NCBI GenBank assembly: GCA_006212045.1
Contig: PZPK01000008.1
Coordinates: forward strand, 1-64,000
DNA from: Oleiphilus sp.
Lineage (GTDB): Bacteria; Pseudomonadota; Gammaproteobacteria; Pseudomonadales; Oleiphilaceae
DNA length: 64,000 bases
Direction of reading: 5' to 3'
A program made the position numbers and the translations under genes. The notes beneath the pieces are model-generated. The model worked only from the letters and a program-made list of their open reading frames with translations, was not told the DNA's origin and ran no database searches. Below, piece by piece: positions 38,904-49,398 of this stretch (positions are counted from its first letter, which is position 1; the number at the start of each line of letters is the position of its first letter).

Positions 38904-39491
38904 ATGCACATATCCGGCCTGAAAAATAACATACGCTGTCCAACAGTGTTCTCATGTATCCTTCTATTTGGCCTGGCACTGCTTTCATCCCATAATTACT
39001 CTGCGGAGCCCGCAACGCAGTGTCAGGACTGGCAAGAGTCGACTGTGCAGCTATTGCACAGCAAACGCAGCGCTGATTTATGCACGCTGATGCAGGGAAA
39101 GCCCGTGTTGGTCGTCAATACCGCCAGCCACTGTGGTTTTACCAGACAGTTTGCCGGTCTGGAAGCGCTGTATCAGCGTTACAAAGACAAGGGTCTGGTC
39201 GTACTTGGTTTCCCGTCGAATGACTTTAATCAGGAAGCCAATGACTCAAGCGAAATAGCGGATGTGTGTTTCAAGAACTACGGGGTCAGTTTCGTGATGA
39301 CCGAGCCGGTGATACTGAAAGGGCCTGAATCCTTGCCATTGTTTCGTCATCTTTCCGAGCAGACTTCTGCGCCACAATGGAATTTTAACAAGTATCTGAT
39401 TAACGCCGAGGGTCAAGTGGTCGGCTATTTTCCGAGTACCACAGAACCTGACTCGAGCCGTCTGATCAACGCGATCCAGGAGATTCTATAG
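38904..39491 (+). CDS. Exported glutathione-peroxidase-family protein
   Basis: A 195-residue thioredoxin-fold protein with an N-terminal hydrophobic signal (about 14-33) suggesting export to the periplasm. The peroxidatic cysteine lies in NTASHCGFTRQFAGLE; the second motif is LGFPSNDFNQE and the third WNFNKYLIN. The active residue is cysteine rather than selenocysteine. It should reduce hydrogen or lipid peroxides, probably with thioredoxin-like partners. It starts 34 bases after the sigma factor, and GGGAGA precedes the ATG, so it may be co-transcribed with it. Confidence 0.85.
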   Translation: MHISGLKNNIRCPTVFSCILLFGLALLSSHNYSAEPATQCQDWQESTVQLLHSKRSADLCTLMQGKPVLVVNTASHCGFTRQFAGLEALYQRYKDKGLVVLGFPSNDFNQEANDSSEIADVCFKNYGVSFVMTEPVILKGPESLPLFRHLSEQTSAPQWNFNKYLINAEGQVVGYFPSTTEPDSSRLINAIQEIL

Positions 39492-39582
39492 CACCGAGAA
39501 AATGACTCGATAAGGCTGTGGCGGCAGATCCAAACGGCCGGATATTGCGTATTAAGAAAAAGCCCAAAAGGAAATGCTTGAT

Positions 39583-39969
39583 ATGCCCTACTCCAACGCC
39601 AGAATAAAAATCACTAACCTGCGTTTGCGCACTTACATTGGCTTTAACGAAGAAGAAAAGGTCAAGCAGCAGGACATCGTGATCAACGCAGAAATTCACT
39701 ACCCGGCCGGTGAGGCATTTGCCTCGGATCAGGTCGACCAGGCTTTGAATTATAAAGTCATCACGAAAAAAATTATCAGACATGTAGAAGAGGGTCGCTT
39801 TCTGCTTCTCGAAAAACTGGTCGCTGATGTTGTGGCCATCTGCTCAGAAAACCCTTCGGTGGAACTGGCACGCGTCACAATCGACAAGCCCCATGCGCTT
39901 CGCTTTGCTGACTCTGTCTCACTGACACTCGAATATGCGAAACATAGTGCTTTGAAGGAGGCAGGCTAA
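39583..39969 (+). CDS. folX: Dihydroneopterin triphosphate 2'-epimerase FolX
   Basis: A FolB-fold epimerase converting dihydroneopterin triphosphate to dihydromonapterin triphosphate. The sequence resembles E. coli FolX rather than Fol[45 protein letters not shown] and [17 protein letters not shown]. The ATG at 39583 is used because AAGGAA lies nine bases upstream, while the ORF-track ATG at 39574 directly abuts it. It heads folX-folE-folM. Confidence 0.92.
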   Translation: MPYSNARIKITNLRLRTYIGFNEEEKVKQQDIVINAEIHYPAGEAFASDQVDQALNYKVITKKIIRHVEEGRFLLLEKLVADVVAICSENPSVELARVTIDKPHALRFADSVSLTLEYAKHSALKEAG

Positions 39970-39970
39970 G

Positions 39971-40624
39971 ATGATTTCAAACGAAGCGAGTTTGGTACGT
40001 GATGTGTTAACTGAAAAGGGACTCGAAACCCCTCTGGTTGAGACTCCCTTGGACAACGAACAGAAGTATGAACGGATTAAATGTTTGCTGACCGAAGTGG
40101 TGGCCACACTGGGGCTTGACCTGAACGATGACAGCCTGATGGAAACGCCGCATCGGATCGCCAAGATGTATGTCAACGAAATTTTCTCCGGGCTCGACTA
40201 TCGAAACTTTCCGAAGATCGCTGTTATTGAAAATAAAATGCAGGTAGATGAGATGGTCAAGGTCAGCAATATCAGCCTGATCAGTACCTGCGAACATCAT
40301 TTCATTACCATTGATGGTCTGGCAAAGGTCGCCTATATTCCGGACAAAAAAATTATTGGTTTGTCCAAGATCAACCGAATCGTGAAATTTTTTGCGCAGA
40401 GGCCACAGGTTCAGGAACGTCTGACGCAGCAGATTCTTATTGCGCTGCAGGTCTTGCTGGAAACAGACAATGTGGCGGTGTCCATTGAAGCCACGCATTA
40501 TTGCGTGAAGTCCAGGGGCATCATGGATGTGAACTCAGAGACCTCAACAACATCACTTGGGGGTATTTTCAAGACAAATCCGCAAACCCGCTCAGAGTTT
40601 TTGAATCAGGGAACTCCCCGATGA
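39971..40624 (+). CDS. folE: GTP cyclohydrolase I FolE
   Basis: Converts GTP to dihydroneopterin triphosphate, the first step of pterin and folate synthesis. Zinc and substrate motifs are present: [43 protein letters not shown] and [11 protein letters not shown]. Length is 217 residues. It starts one base after the folX stop and overlaps folM by four bases; together with them it points to tetrahydromonapterin rather than folate alone. Confidence 0.96.
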   Translation: MISNEASLVRDVLTEKGLETPLVETPLDNEQKYERIKCLLTEVVATLGLDLNDDSLMETPHRIAKMYVNEIFSGLDYRNFPKIAVIENKMQVDEMVKVSNISLISTCEHHFITIDGLAKVAYIPDKKIIGLSKINRIVKFFAQRPQVQERLTQQILIALQVLLETDNVAVSIEATHYCVKSRGIMDVNSETSTTSLGGIFKTNPQTRSEFLNQGTPR

Positions 40625-41334
40625 GCGACCCGGTTTTGATCACCGGCGTCGGCAAGCGCCTCGGACTGGCAACGGCCAAACACATGATCGCCCGGGGCAT
40701 CCCTGTGATTGGGACGTATCGCACTCTACGTCCTGGCGTGAAGGAGCTAAGTGATGCGGGTGCCACGCTTTATCCATGTGACTTTTATCAGGAAGCCTCG
40801 CTGAAGGGTCTGGTTGCTTTACTTCGGGACAGGCATCCGGCTTTACGCGCATTGGTCCACAATGCGTCCGACTGGAACCCCGACGAGAAAGATGACACTT
40901 CAACCAGTGTTTTCTGTCGCATGATGCAGATTCACGCCACCGTCCCCTATTTGCTGAATCGCGCCCTCAAGACACAACTGGCCCGGGGTGCGAAACCATT
41001 TGCGGATATTATTCATATCTCTGATTATGTTGCATCAACCGGCAGCAAAAAACACATTGCCTATGCCGCCAGCAAGGCCGCACTTGACAACATGACCCTG
41101 TCCTTCGCAGCTGCTTTTGGCCCGGAAATCAAGGTCAATACGATCGCTCCCGCCCTGATGTTGTTTAATCCGGGGGACGACGACAACTACCAATCCAAAG
41201 CCCTTGCGAAAGCGGTAATTCAAACGGAGGGAGGAGAAGAAGAGTTTTTAAGGTGTATTGATTATTTGTTGGAAAGCACCTACATCACCGGGCAGTGCCT
41301 GACCTTGAATGGCGGGCGCCACTTACGAAACTAG
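40621..41334 (+). CDS. folM: Dihydromonapterin reductase FolM
   Basis: A 237-residue SDR that reduces dihydromonapterin to tetrahydromonapterin. The cofactor motif is [10 protein letters not shown] (pteridine-reductase-type TGxxKRxG, where arginine selects NADPH), followed by HNASDW and YAASKAAL. The ORF track extends into folE; the ATG at 40621 in an ATGA overlap is the proper start. Position after folX and folE supports the call. In pseudomonads this cofactor serves phenylalanine hydroxylase, which is not in the window. Confidence 0.88.
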   Translation: MSDPVLITGVGKRLGLATAKHMIARGIPVIGTYRTLRPGVKELSDAGATLYPCDFYQEASLKGLVALLRDRHPALRALVHNASDWNPDEKDDTSTSVFCRMMQIHATVPYLLNRALKTQLARGAKPFADIIHISDYVASTGSKKHIAYAASKAALDNMTLSFAAAFGPEIKVNTIAPALMLFNPGDDDNYQSKALAKAVIQTEGGEEEFLRCIDYLLESTYITGQCLTLNGGRHLRN

Positions 41335-41361
41335 GACCGACACAAAACCGGCTGGCAGCGA

Positions 41362-42135
41362 TTGAATATAAGCACCCCACCTCCCCTAACCCATCAGTCC
41401 AAGCCGACTTGCGCCATCGTCATTGGTGCAAACGGCGGCATAGGCTCTGCGGTCATTGATGCGCTACAAGCCGAAGAGTCACTGGATATCATATTCGCGA
41501 TTAGCCGCACGACATCGAGTGCAGACTCATCCTCTGCGAACAAAACCGTTTGGCTGAAAAGCGATTCCACGGAAACCTCAATCGAAAAAGTTTGCGGGCA
41601 TATCGCGGACTTCGCACCAGTGATTAAATATGTTGTGATCGCCACCGGTACCTTGCATAACCAGGAAAAACAGCGCATGCCAGAAAAAAGACTGGGGCAA
41701 TTGAACAAGCAGAATTTAAGCGAGGTGTTGGAGGTGAACGCCATGATCCCTCTTCTGTGGCTGAAATCGCTGTCCCCACTGCACCAGAAAAAATCTGACA
41801 CCAGAATCGCTGTTTTATCTGCACGAGTGGGCAGCATTGAGGACAATTCGCTTGGCGGCTGGTACAGCTACAGGGCATCCAAAGCCGCACTCAATATGCT
41901 CCTGAAAACACTGGCTATCGAATATCGCCGAAGATTTCCGGCTATCAAGATCATTTCTTTCCACCCGGGTACCACTGACACCTGTCTTTCCGAACCGTTT
42001 CAGGCCAATGTGCCGCAAGGCAAACTGTTCAAGCCCGCGTTCGTCGCCTCACAATTGCTCTCACTGATGGCCAACAGTCCTTCGGATGGAGAACTTTCTT
42101 TTGTCGACTGGGAACATAAAGCGATCCCCTGGTAA
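41362..42135 (+). CDS. SDR-family protein, CsgA/C-factor-like
   Basis: A 257-residue SDR with the cofactor motif GANGGIGSAVI and the catalytic YRASKAALNMLLKTLAIE; SFHPGTTDTCLSEPFQANVP near the C-terminus is characteristic of the C-factor-like subfamily. The substrate is unknown. The start is a TTG at 41362. It lies 27 bases after folM and may belong to the same transcript. Confidence 0.82.
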   Translation: MNISTPPPLTHQSKPTCAIVIGANGGIGSAVIDALQAEESLDIIFAISRTTSSADSSSANKTVWLKSDSTETSIEKVCGHIADFAPVIKYVVIATGTLHNQEKQRMPEKRLGQLNKQNLSEVLEVNAMIPLLWLKSLSPLHQKKSDTRIAVLSARVGSIEDNSLGGWYSYRASKAALNMLLKTLAIEYRRRFPAIKIISFHPGTTDTCLSEPFQANVPQGKLFKPAFVASQLLSLMANSPSDGELSFVDWEHKAIPW

Positions 42136-42261
42136 GGCATAGCTTTTCTCGACCCGCGCTTTGCTAACGCTATACTTTGTAAGATCCATTTCATGATAGC
42201 AAGCGTATACTCTAGGGACGGACATTGATTGTCTATTTCATCCAACTTACAGAGGTTAGAC

Positions 42262-44031
42262 GTGAGCCACTATAAAACACCCGTTGAAGATATTTCTTTC
42301 GTATTGTTTGAACTGTTGAAAGCGCAAAAACTCTCTGATTTACCGGCCTATGCTGAAGCCAGTGAAGATCTTCAGAGAGCCATTATCGAAGAGGCCGGAA
42401 AGATGGCAGAACAGGTGCTGTTGCCGGTCAATGAAAGCGGCGATCGTGAAGGCTGCACATTTGACCCGGAGTCCAAGGCCGTCAAGACTCCTTCCGGTTT
42501 TCAGGAAGCGTACAAAACCTACATCGAAGGTGGCTGGAGCGGGCTTTCTTCCGACTCTGAATTTGGTGGTCAGGGGTTACCGCACCTGTTGAAAATCGTG
42601 GTGGATGAGTTGTGCTGCTCAACCAATCTGTCTTTTGGCATGTATCCGGGATTGTCACACGGTGCCATCGACCTCTTGAGTCAGCATGGTACCGACGAGC
42701 AGAAAAGTACCTATCTGCCTAAAATGATCGAAGGCCGTTGGACCGGCACCATGTGTCTGACCGAACCTCAATGCGGAACCGATCTTGGGTTAATTAGCAC
42801 AAAGGCTGTGCCCGATGCAGATGGCAGTTATGCGATCTCCGGAACCAAAATCTGGATTACCGGCGGAGAGCATGATCTGAGCGAAAACATTATCCATCTG
42901 GTTCTGGCAAAACTTCCGGACGCGCCCGAGGGCAGCAAAGGAATTTCCCTGTTCGTGGTGCCAAAATTTCTCGAAGACGGGAAACGTAACGCGGCTTTTT
43001 GCGGCGGTCTGGAACACAAAATGGGTATCAAGGCCTCAGCCACTTGCGTGATGAATTTCGAAGGAGCCAAAGGCTGGCTTGTCGGTCAGCCCAATCAGGG
43101 CTTGAAATGCATGTTCACCATGATGAATGCAGCTCGGATCATGGTTGGAATCCAGGGACTCGGCCTGGCGGAAACGGCCTATCAGGTATCGCTTGGTTTC
43201 GCCAAGGAGCGATTGCAAAGTCGTTCGTTGTCCGGCCCCAAGTCCCCGGATCAGAAGGCCGACCCCATTATCGTGCATCCGGACGTACGGCGTATGCTGC
43301 TGAAACAGAAACTGTTCACCGAGGGCGCGCGTGCGATGGCTTACTGGACAGGACTGCATCAGGACTTGAGCCATGCCGCGGAAGATGAGACTCAGCGTCA
43401 GGTTTCAGATGACATATTCCAACTTATGACTCCCGTCGTGAAGGCCTATCTAACGGACGAAGGCTTTTTCAGTACAGATGCAGGCCTGCAATCCATGGGA
43501 GGGTCCGGCTTTACCCAGGACTGGCCTTTGGAACAGCTATTGAGGGATGGCAGAATAGCCCGAATTTACGAAGGCACCAATGGGATTCAGGCCATGGATC
43601 TGGTGGGCCGCAAACTCGTGATGAACGGAGGGAGGCTGCCTCGCACCTACTTTGCCGAGCTGGAGAAACTAATCGAAGGCCTCGACAATGACGTGCACCG
43701 TGAGCATTGTAAATCCTTCCTCCAGGCAACGCAGAAAGCATTGGCATGGCTGGCCCAGAATGCACCAAATGACCCGGAACACGCAGGGGCTGTCGCGAGT
43801 CCATTGCTGAAGATGTTTGCCTACACGACACTGTCTGTAATGTGGGCCAATATGGCGCAGCTCAGCCACGATGAGCACGTCAGTGAGCGTTTCAGCGGGG
43901 ATTTTCTGGCTGGCAAACGCAAAGCTGCCGAGCATTTTTTCAGAGTATACAAAGGCGAGCAGCTCGCGTTGCTGGATGATGTCGTCGCGGGTAAGGACAC
44001 CTTAATGGATCTTGCCGAGAACGAATTCTAG
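42262..44031 (+). CDS. Acyl-CoA dehydrogenase (large, about 600-residue class), copy 3
   Basis: The third paralogue of this enzyme class in the window, with MCLTEPQCGTDLGLI, SGTKIWITGGEHDLSE and the probable catalytic glutamate in IYEGTNGIQAMDL. It should desaturate an acyl-CoA substrate. The ORF track begins at TTG 42229, but GTG 42262 (SHYKTPVEDISFVLFE) aligns with the starts of the paralogues and has AGAGG six bases upstream. It is a single-gene unit with two TATACT-like boxes upstream and a strong terminator after it. Confidence 0.92.
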   Translation: MSHYKTPVEDISFVLFELLKAQKLSDLPAYAEASEDLQRAIIEEAGKMAEQVLLPVNESGDREGCTFDPESKAVKTPSGFQEAYKTYIEGGWSGLSSDSEFGGQGLPHLLKIVVDELCCSTNLSFGMYPGLSHGAIDLLSQHGTDEQKSTYLPKMIEGRWTGTMCLTEPQCGTDLGLISTKAVPDADGSYAISGTKIWITGGEHDLSENIIHLVLAKLPDAPEGSKGISLFVVPKFLEDGKRNAAFCGGLEHKMGIKASATCVMNFEGAKGWLVGQPNQGLKCMFTMMNAARIMVGIQGLGLAETAYQVSLGFAKERLQSRSLSGPKSPDQKADPIIVHPDVRRMLLKQKLFTEGARAMAYWTGLHQDLSHAAEDETQRQVSDDIFQLMTPVVKAYLTDEGFFSTDAGLQSMGGSGFTQDWPLEQLLRDGRIARIYEGTNGIQAMDLVGRKLVMNGGRLPRTYFAELEKLIEGLDNDVHREHCKSFLQATQKALAWLAQNAPNDPEHAGAVASPLLKMFAYTTLSVMWANMAQLSHDEHVSERFSGDFLAGKRKAAEHFFRVYKGEQLALLDDVVAGKDTLMDLAENEF

Positions 44032-44053
44032 CGGAAATGTTTGGTGAGAAATA

Positions 44054-44081
44054 AAAAAACCGGGCCAAGCCCGGTTTTTTT
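44054..44081. terminator. Bidirectional rho-independent terminator
   Basis: AAAAAACCGGGC-CAA-GCCCGGTTTTTT is a perfect 12-bp stem with a 3-nt loop and A/T runs on both sides, between the convergent acyl-CoA dehydrogenase and purA genes. Confidence 0.9.
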
Positions 44082-44103
44082 ATTTCTGATCCGGATTTAT
44101 CTC

Positions 44104-45438
<1,335 letters not shown>

Positions 45439-45482
45439 TCAATATTCTTTGCCTGCGCTGCCAGCGCGAAACCTTGTACAGC

Positions 45483-46676
45483 CTAAATGGCTATGGGCCT
45501 GACTTGCCATTCTCCATCGAGCTCAACCAGCTCCATGCCACAATTATGATTGCCCGTGTCTGCTTCACTGAGCCTTTGCACAACACGCCGGTTTTTTCTT
45601 AAGTCTTTAATTACGTTCAGCAGCGTCTGGTTATCGCCCGCAGGTGCAACAACATCCTGCAGATGGTCACGCCCCTGCCCGGATGAGATTCGGACCAGAT
45701 TTTTAAGATCGGCACTAAAACCGGTAGCCGGACGTGGCTGACCGAAATCCTTGCCGATGTCATCGTAACGACCACCTTTCGCCAAGGCATCACCCACACC
45801 GGGTGTATAGGCTGCAAACATAACGCCGGTATGATAGTCATAGCCGCGCAACTCACAAAAATCAAAGCCTATTTCGACCCCTGGAAATCGTTTTTTAATC
45901 GCAGACAAATCGCTCGCAAGCTCATCAATGGCACTCATGACTCCGCTGACATTCTGCGCATTCAGCTGTTTGACACTCTCTCGAATTCTGTCCAGTGCTT
46001 CGGCACCACCACTCAGGCCGGCGATGTCCCGAATGATGTTTATGACATCATTTCCCTGCTTCACATTGGCCGCCAGTGCATCCAATTCCGGAATGGATTT
46101 ACGACTCAGAGCATCGAAGAGTCTTGCCTCATCCGCCACTTTCAGGCCCGAGGATTCGATCAATCCGCGATAAATGCCTACATGGGCCAGATCAATATGA
46201 ATATTTTCTATGCCGGCAATCGCAAGGGTTTCCAGCATCAGGGAGATAATTTCCAGATCGGCCGCCTGATCACTCTCGCCAAACAGTTCACAGCCGATCT
46301 GCATGGGACTGCGACTGGCCATCATGTGTGCCGGTCGTGTGTGCAGCACGGTATCGGCATAGCAAAGTCTTGAGACGCCTCTGTTCTTCAGCAAATGTGC
46401 GTCAATCCGGGCTGCTTGCGGTGTAATGTCTGCGCGCACGCCCATCATACGCCCGGTCAGCTGATCGGTCAGTTTGAAAGTCTGAAGATCGAGATTATTG
46501 CCGGTGCCGGTCAACAGTGAGTCCAGATACTCGATAAGTGGCGGAGTCACCAGGTCATAGCCATAGCTTGAAAAATTATCAAGAATAGCACGGCGCATAG
46601 ACTCTGCCGTCCAAGCCTCGGGCGGCAGCAACTCATCTACACCATCCGGTAATAACCAGCGATTATTCAAACTCAT
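45483..46676 (-). CDS. hisZ: ATP phosphoribosyltransferase regulatory subunit HisZ
   Basis: A catalytically inactive histidyl-tRNA synthetase-like protein that regulates the short form of HisG. It has LLPDGVDELLPPEAWTAESMRR, the class II-like MMGVRADITPQAARID and ELRGYDYHTGVMFAAY. The ATG at 46676 is used; an in-frame GTG nine bases upstream is too near the AAAGGAAA. Its presence implies a short HisG encoded elsewhere. Location before purA and after yjeT matches pseudomonads. Confidence 0.93.
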   Translation of the reverse strand: MSLNNRWLLPDGVDELLPPEAWTAESMRRAILDNFSSYGYDLVTPPLIEYLDSLLTGTGNNLDLQTFKLTDQLTGRMMGVRADITPQAARIDAHLLKNRGVSRLCYADTVLHTRPAHMMASRSPMQIGCELFGESDQAADLEIISLMLETLAIAGIENIHIDLAHVGIYRGLIESSGLKVADEARLFDALSRKSIPELDALAANVKQGNDVINIIRDIAGLSGGAEALDRIRESVKQLNAQNVSGVMSAIDELASDLSAIKKRFPGVEIGFDFCELRGYDYHTGVMFAAYTPGVGDALAKGGRYDDIGKDFGQPRPATGFSADLKNLVRISSGQGRDHLQDVVAPAGDNQTLLNVIKDLRKNRRVVQRLSEADTGNHNCGMELVELDGEWQVRPIAI

Positions 46677-46753
46677 CGAACTCACTTTCCTTTATTCATT
46701 CATCCGGCACTGGGCCGGGAATACGGATATATAACCAATATCATTAGCCTGCA

Positions 46754-46939
46754 CTAGCGCACCAGATACAGACCTGCGGCCCCGGCCAGCATACTGATTA
46801 ACCCCAACACTCGCATCGAGCCGCTGTCCATTTCCGACAGACGTCTAACCGCATCTTTCCAGCGATTGGGATATAAAAAGGGCAGCATACCCTCAACGAT
46901 CAACATCAAACACAGGGCGGTTAGTAAGTCTTGCCACAT
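46754..46939 (-). CDS. yjeT: DUF2065 family membrane protein YjeT
   Basis: A 61-residue protein with two hydrophobic segments (LLTALCLMLIVEGMLPFLYP and VLGLISMLAGAAGLYLV), separated by NRWKDAVRRLSEMDSGSMR, the DUF2065 pattern. The ORF track begins 35 codons upstream, in a region that is not conserved; the ATG at 46939 is right. Function is unknown, but the gene regularly follows hflC. Confidence 0.85.
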   Translation of the reverse strand: MWQDLLTALCLMLIVEGMLPFLYPNRWKDAVRRLSEMDSGSMRVLGLISMLAGAAGLYLVR

Positions 46940-47082
46940 GGCGTCACTCGTTGATTGTCCATGGTTGCCGGAAAGCCCTGTCTTGCCTTGCCCGTTTCGG
47001 AGCCCGAGCCAAAAAGAACGCGATTTTACCCCTTTATGGAGCACAAAAAAACAGCTCTTGCCAAGACACTTGCCTGCGGCAC

Positions 47083-47115
47083 AAAAAAAGCGCCTCTACG
47101 TAAGCAGAGGCGCTT
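47083..47115 (-). terminator. Rho-independent terminator after hflC
   Basis: AAGCGCCTCT and AGAGGCGCTT form a 10-bp stem with an 8-nt loop; on the minus strand it ends in a run of T. It separates hflKC from yjeT-hisZ-purA. Confidence 0.85.
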
Positions 47116-47134
47116 GATTAACCGACAGTATCGA

Positions 47135-48007
47135 CTACTTGCCGCTTCGACTCTTCATGTACTTAAAGAAGTCGCTGTCCGGCTTCAGCAACAAGATGTC
47201 TTCTTGCCCCGAAAACGTTTCCGTGTAGGCCTTCAGGCTGCGCGTGAAGGCATAAAACTCACGATCCCGGTTGTAGGCTTCAGCATAGGTTCTGGCCGCA
47301 ATCGCATCACCCGCACCACGAATCTGCTCGGACTCCCGGTAGGCTTCCGCCTCAATGATGGTTTTCTGGCGATCTGCATCTGCCCGAATCCCTTCTGCCA
47401 ATTCCTTACCTTGCGAACGCGTTTCACGCGCTTCACGTTCCCGCTCGGTCGACATTCTGCGGTAGACGTTCTTACTGAGATCTTCAGGAAGGTCGATCCC
47501 TTTTACCCGAACATCCAGCACCTCGATACCAAATTCCCGAATCGTTTGCTGGTTGAGTTTCTGGGTAATTTCCGCCATCAGTTGATCACGTTCGCCAGAC
47601 ACGACTTCGGTCAGACTTCGTGCTGCAAACTCATCACGCAGCCCTTTATTGGTCGAGTTTGAAAGCAAGGTCGTTGCCTGCCAGCGATTACCGGCTGTCG
47701 CCTTGTAGAACGACTTCACGTCAACAATTTTCCACTTGATAAACGAATCCACGATGACAAATTTCTTGCCGACCGTAAGAAAACGTTCAGGCTTGGAATC
47801 CAGCGTCAGAATCCGTGCATCAAACTTGCGGATGTTCTGCACAAACGGCAGCTTGAAATGGATGCCCGGTTCGATATCGGTTTCGACAATTTCACCGAAC
47901 TGCAACTTGATAGCAACCTCTGTTTCATCTACCAGATACAGCGAGGACGATACCAGCGCCAATCCGACCAACAGAACAATGACTGCAATTAAACCTGATT
48001 TATTCAT
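47135..48007 (-). CDS. hflC: HflC, SPFH-domain regulator of FtsH
   Basis: A 290-residue membrane-anchored SPFH protein that forms the HflKC cage around the FtsH protease. One N-terminal membrane segment (SGLIAVIVLLVGLALVSSSLYLV) precedes the SPFH domain (VIKLQFGEIVETDIEPGIHFKLPFVQ) and the helical region with RMSTEREREARETRSQGKELAEGIRADADRQ. It begins one base after the hflK stop. Confidence 0.96.
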   Translation of the reverse strand: MNKSGLIAVIVLLVGLALVSSSLYLVDETEVAIKLQFGEIVETDIEPGIHFKLPFVQNIRKFDARILTLDSKPERFLTVGKKFVIVDSFIKWKIVDVKSFYKATAGNRWQATTLLSNSTNKGLRDEFAARSLTEVVSGERDQLMAEITQKLNQQTIREFGIEVLDVRVKGIDLPEDLSKNVYRRMSTEREREARETRSQGKELAEGIRADADRQKTIIEAEAYRESEQIRGAGDAIAARTYAEAYNRDREFYAFTRSLKAYTETFSGQEDILLLKPDSDFFKYMKSRSGK

Positions 48008-49162
48008 TTATCTGCTCTCCCTGGATGAACGCGTATTATTTCGGGATCTGAGCTCCTCAATGACCTGATCGGCGATGTCCGAAACATCATGCGAGCCGGT
48101 CATTCCGGTCTCGGCAGCGGGACGCCGTTTGGTTAACTGATCCAGCGGCAAATACATCATGTTATTGCCACCCTCAACATCAACCAGTACCTTGCTGCTG
48201 TTGCCGTAGACGGAGGAGATCGCATCGATATAGAGTCGCTCACGCGTGACTTCCGGTGCCTTTTCATACTCTACGAGTAGTTTCTTGAAGCGGTCTGCTT
48301 CACCCTGGGCCCGTGCGATCACCTGTTCCTTGTAGGCATTGGCTTCTTCGAGCATCCGCTGGGCACGACCACGTGCTTCAGGGACAACCGTATTGGCATA
48401 GGCTTCCGCCTCGTTGACGAAACGCTCCTTATCCAGATTGGCTTTCTGAACATCGTCAAAGGCTGCCTGAACCGCCGCAGGTGCTCTGGCTTCTTTCACG
48501 TTCACGATACTGACATTGATACCGGTACGATAGGAATTCATGTAGTCCTGCAGACGCGTGCGTACATCGTTTGCAAGAATAGGTCGTCCGTCGGTCATGA
48601 TCGGGTTCAGATCGGTACTGCCCACTTCGTGTCGCAGTGCAGACTCGGCTGCATGCCGCAGGGTACGTTCCGGATCTTCGATTCTAAGGGCAAATGATAC
48701 CGGGTCTGTCACGGTGTACTGAACGTTCAGTTCCACCTCAACCACGTTCTCATCCTGCGTCAGCATTTCCTGCTTGAGCTCGGCATTTCGAACGTTGGTT
48801 GTATTGACCGGTATCACTTTCTCTACCAGAGGAATGACAAATCTCAAACCGGGCTCAAGGGTACGATTATACTTACCCAGCTGGAGTACAACCCCGCGTT
48901 CCTGTTCATCAATGGTGTAGAACGATTTAAACGCCAGAAATACGACCAGCAGCAAGGCCAGGATGCCGAAAATTCCGCCAAAGCCCTGCCCGCTATTACC
49001 GCCTGAATTTCCACCACCTGAACCGGAACCAAACAAACCATTCAATTTGTTGATTAACTGCTTTAGCGCTTCATCCAGATCCGGAGGCCCCTGGTTCCCG
49101 CGATTGTTATTGCCCCAAGGGTCTTTGCCGTTTTGATTTCCACCCGGCTCATTCCAGGCCAT
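48008..49162 (-). CDS. hflK: HflK, SPFH-domain regulator of FtsH
   Basis: The partner of HflC. The N-terminus is rich in glycine and asparagine (GNNNRGNQGPPDLDEALKQL, GSGSGGGNSGGNSGQG), followed by a membrane segment (FGILALLLVVFLAF), the SPFH domain (DEQERGVVLQLGKYNRTLEPGLRF) and a helical region. Length is 384 residues. Unlike in E. coli and pseudomonads it does not follow hflX directly: a five-gene block lies between. Confidence 0.96.
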   Translation of the reverse strand: MAWNEPGGNQNGKDPWGNNNRGNQGPPDLDEALKQLINKLNGLFGSGSGGGNSGGNSGQGFGGIFGILALLLVVFLAFKSFYTIDEQERGVVLQLGKYNRTLEPGLRFVIPLVEKVIPVNTTNVRNAELKQEMLTQDENVVEVELNVQYTVTDPVSFALRIEDPERTLRHAAESALRHEVGSTDLNPIMTDGRPILANDVRTRLQDYMNSYRTGINVSIVNVKEARAPAAVQAAFDDVQKANLDKERFVNEAEAYANTVVPEARGRAQRMLEEANAYKEQVIARAQGEADRFKKLLVEYEKAPEVTRERLYIDAISSVYGNSSKVLVDVEGGNNMMYLPLDQLTKRRPAAETGMTGSHDVSDIADQVIEELRSRNNTRSSRESR

Positions 49163-49398
49163 AGATTACCCCATTTGTCTTAATGTTTTTTGGATCGGCT
49201 TTGAAGCCTCGTGAAGTGCTGAGCTGGCCAGAAATATTTTCTCGCCCTTAACCCTCATCTTAATGATGGCAAGACGCCCGATTTCAAGGCCCACATATTA
49301 TTGTTGTTATTTAACTTCGGCAAGGGAATTCCGGAAAAAGAACCCGGCACTCTTAATATCAACCGGTTTTGTAACCCGCAGCGAGGACCATCGCTGGA

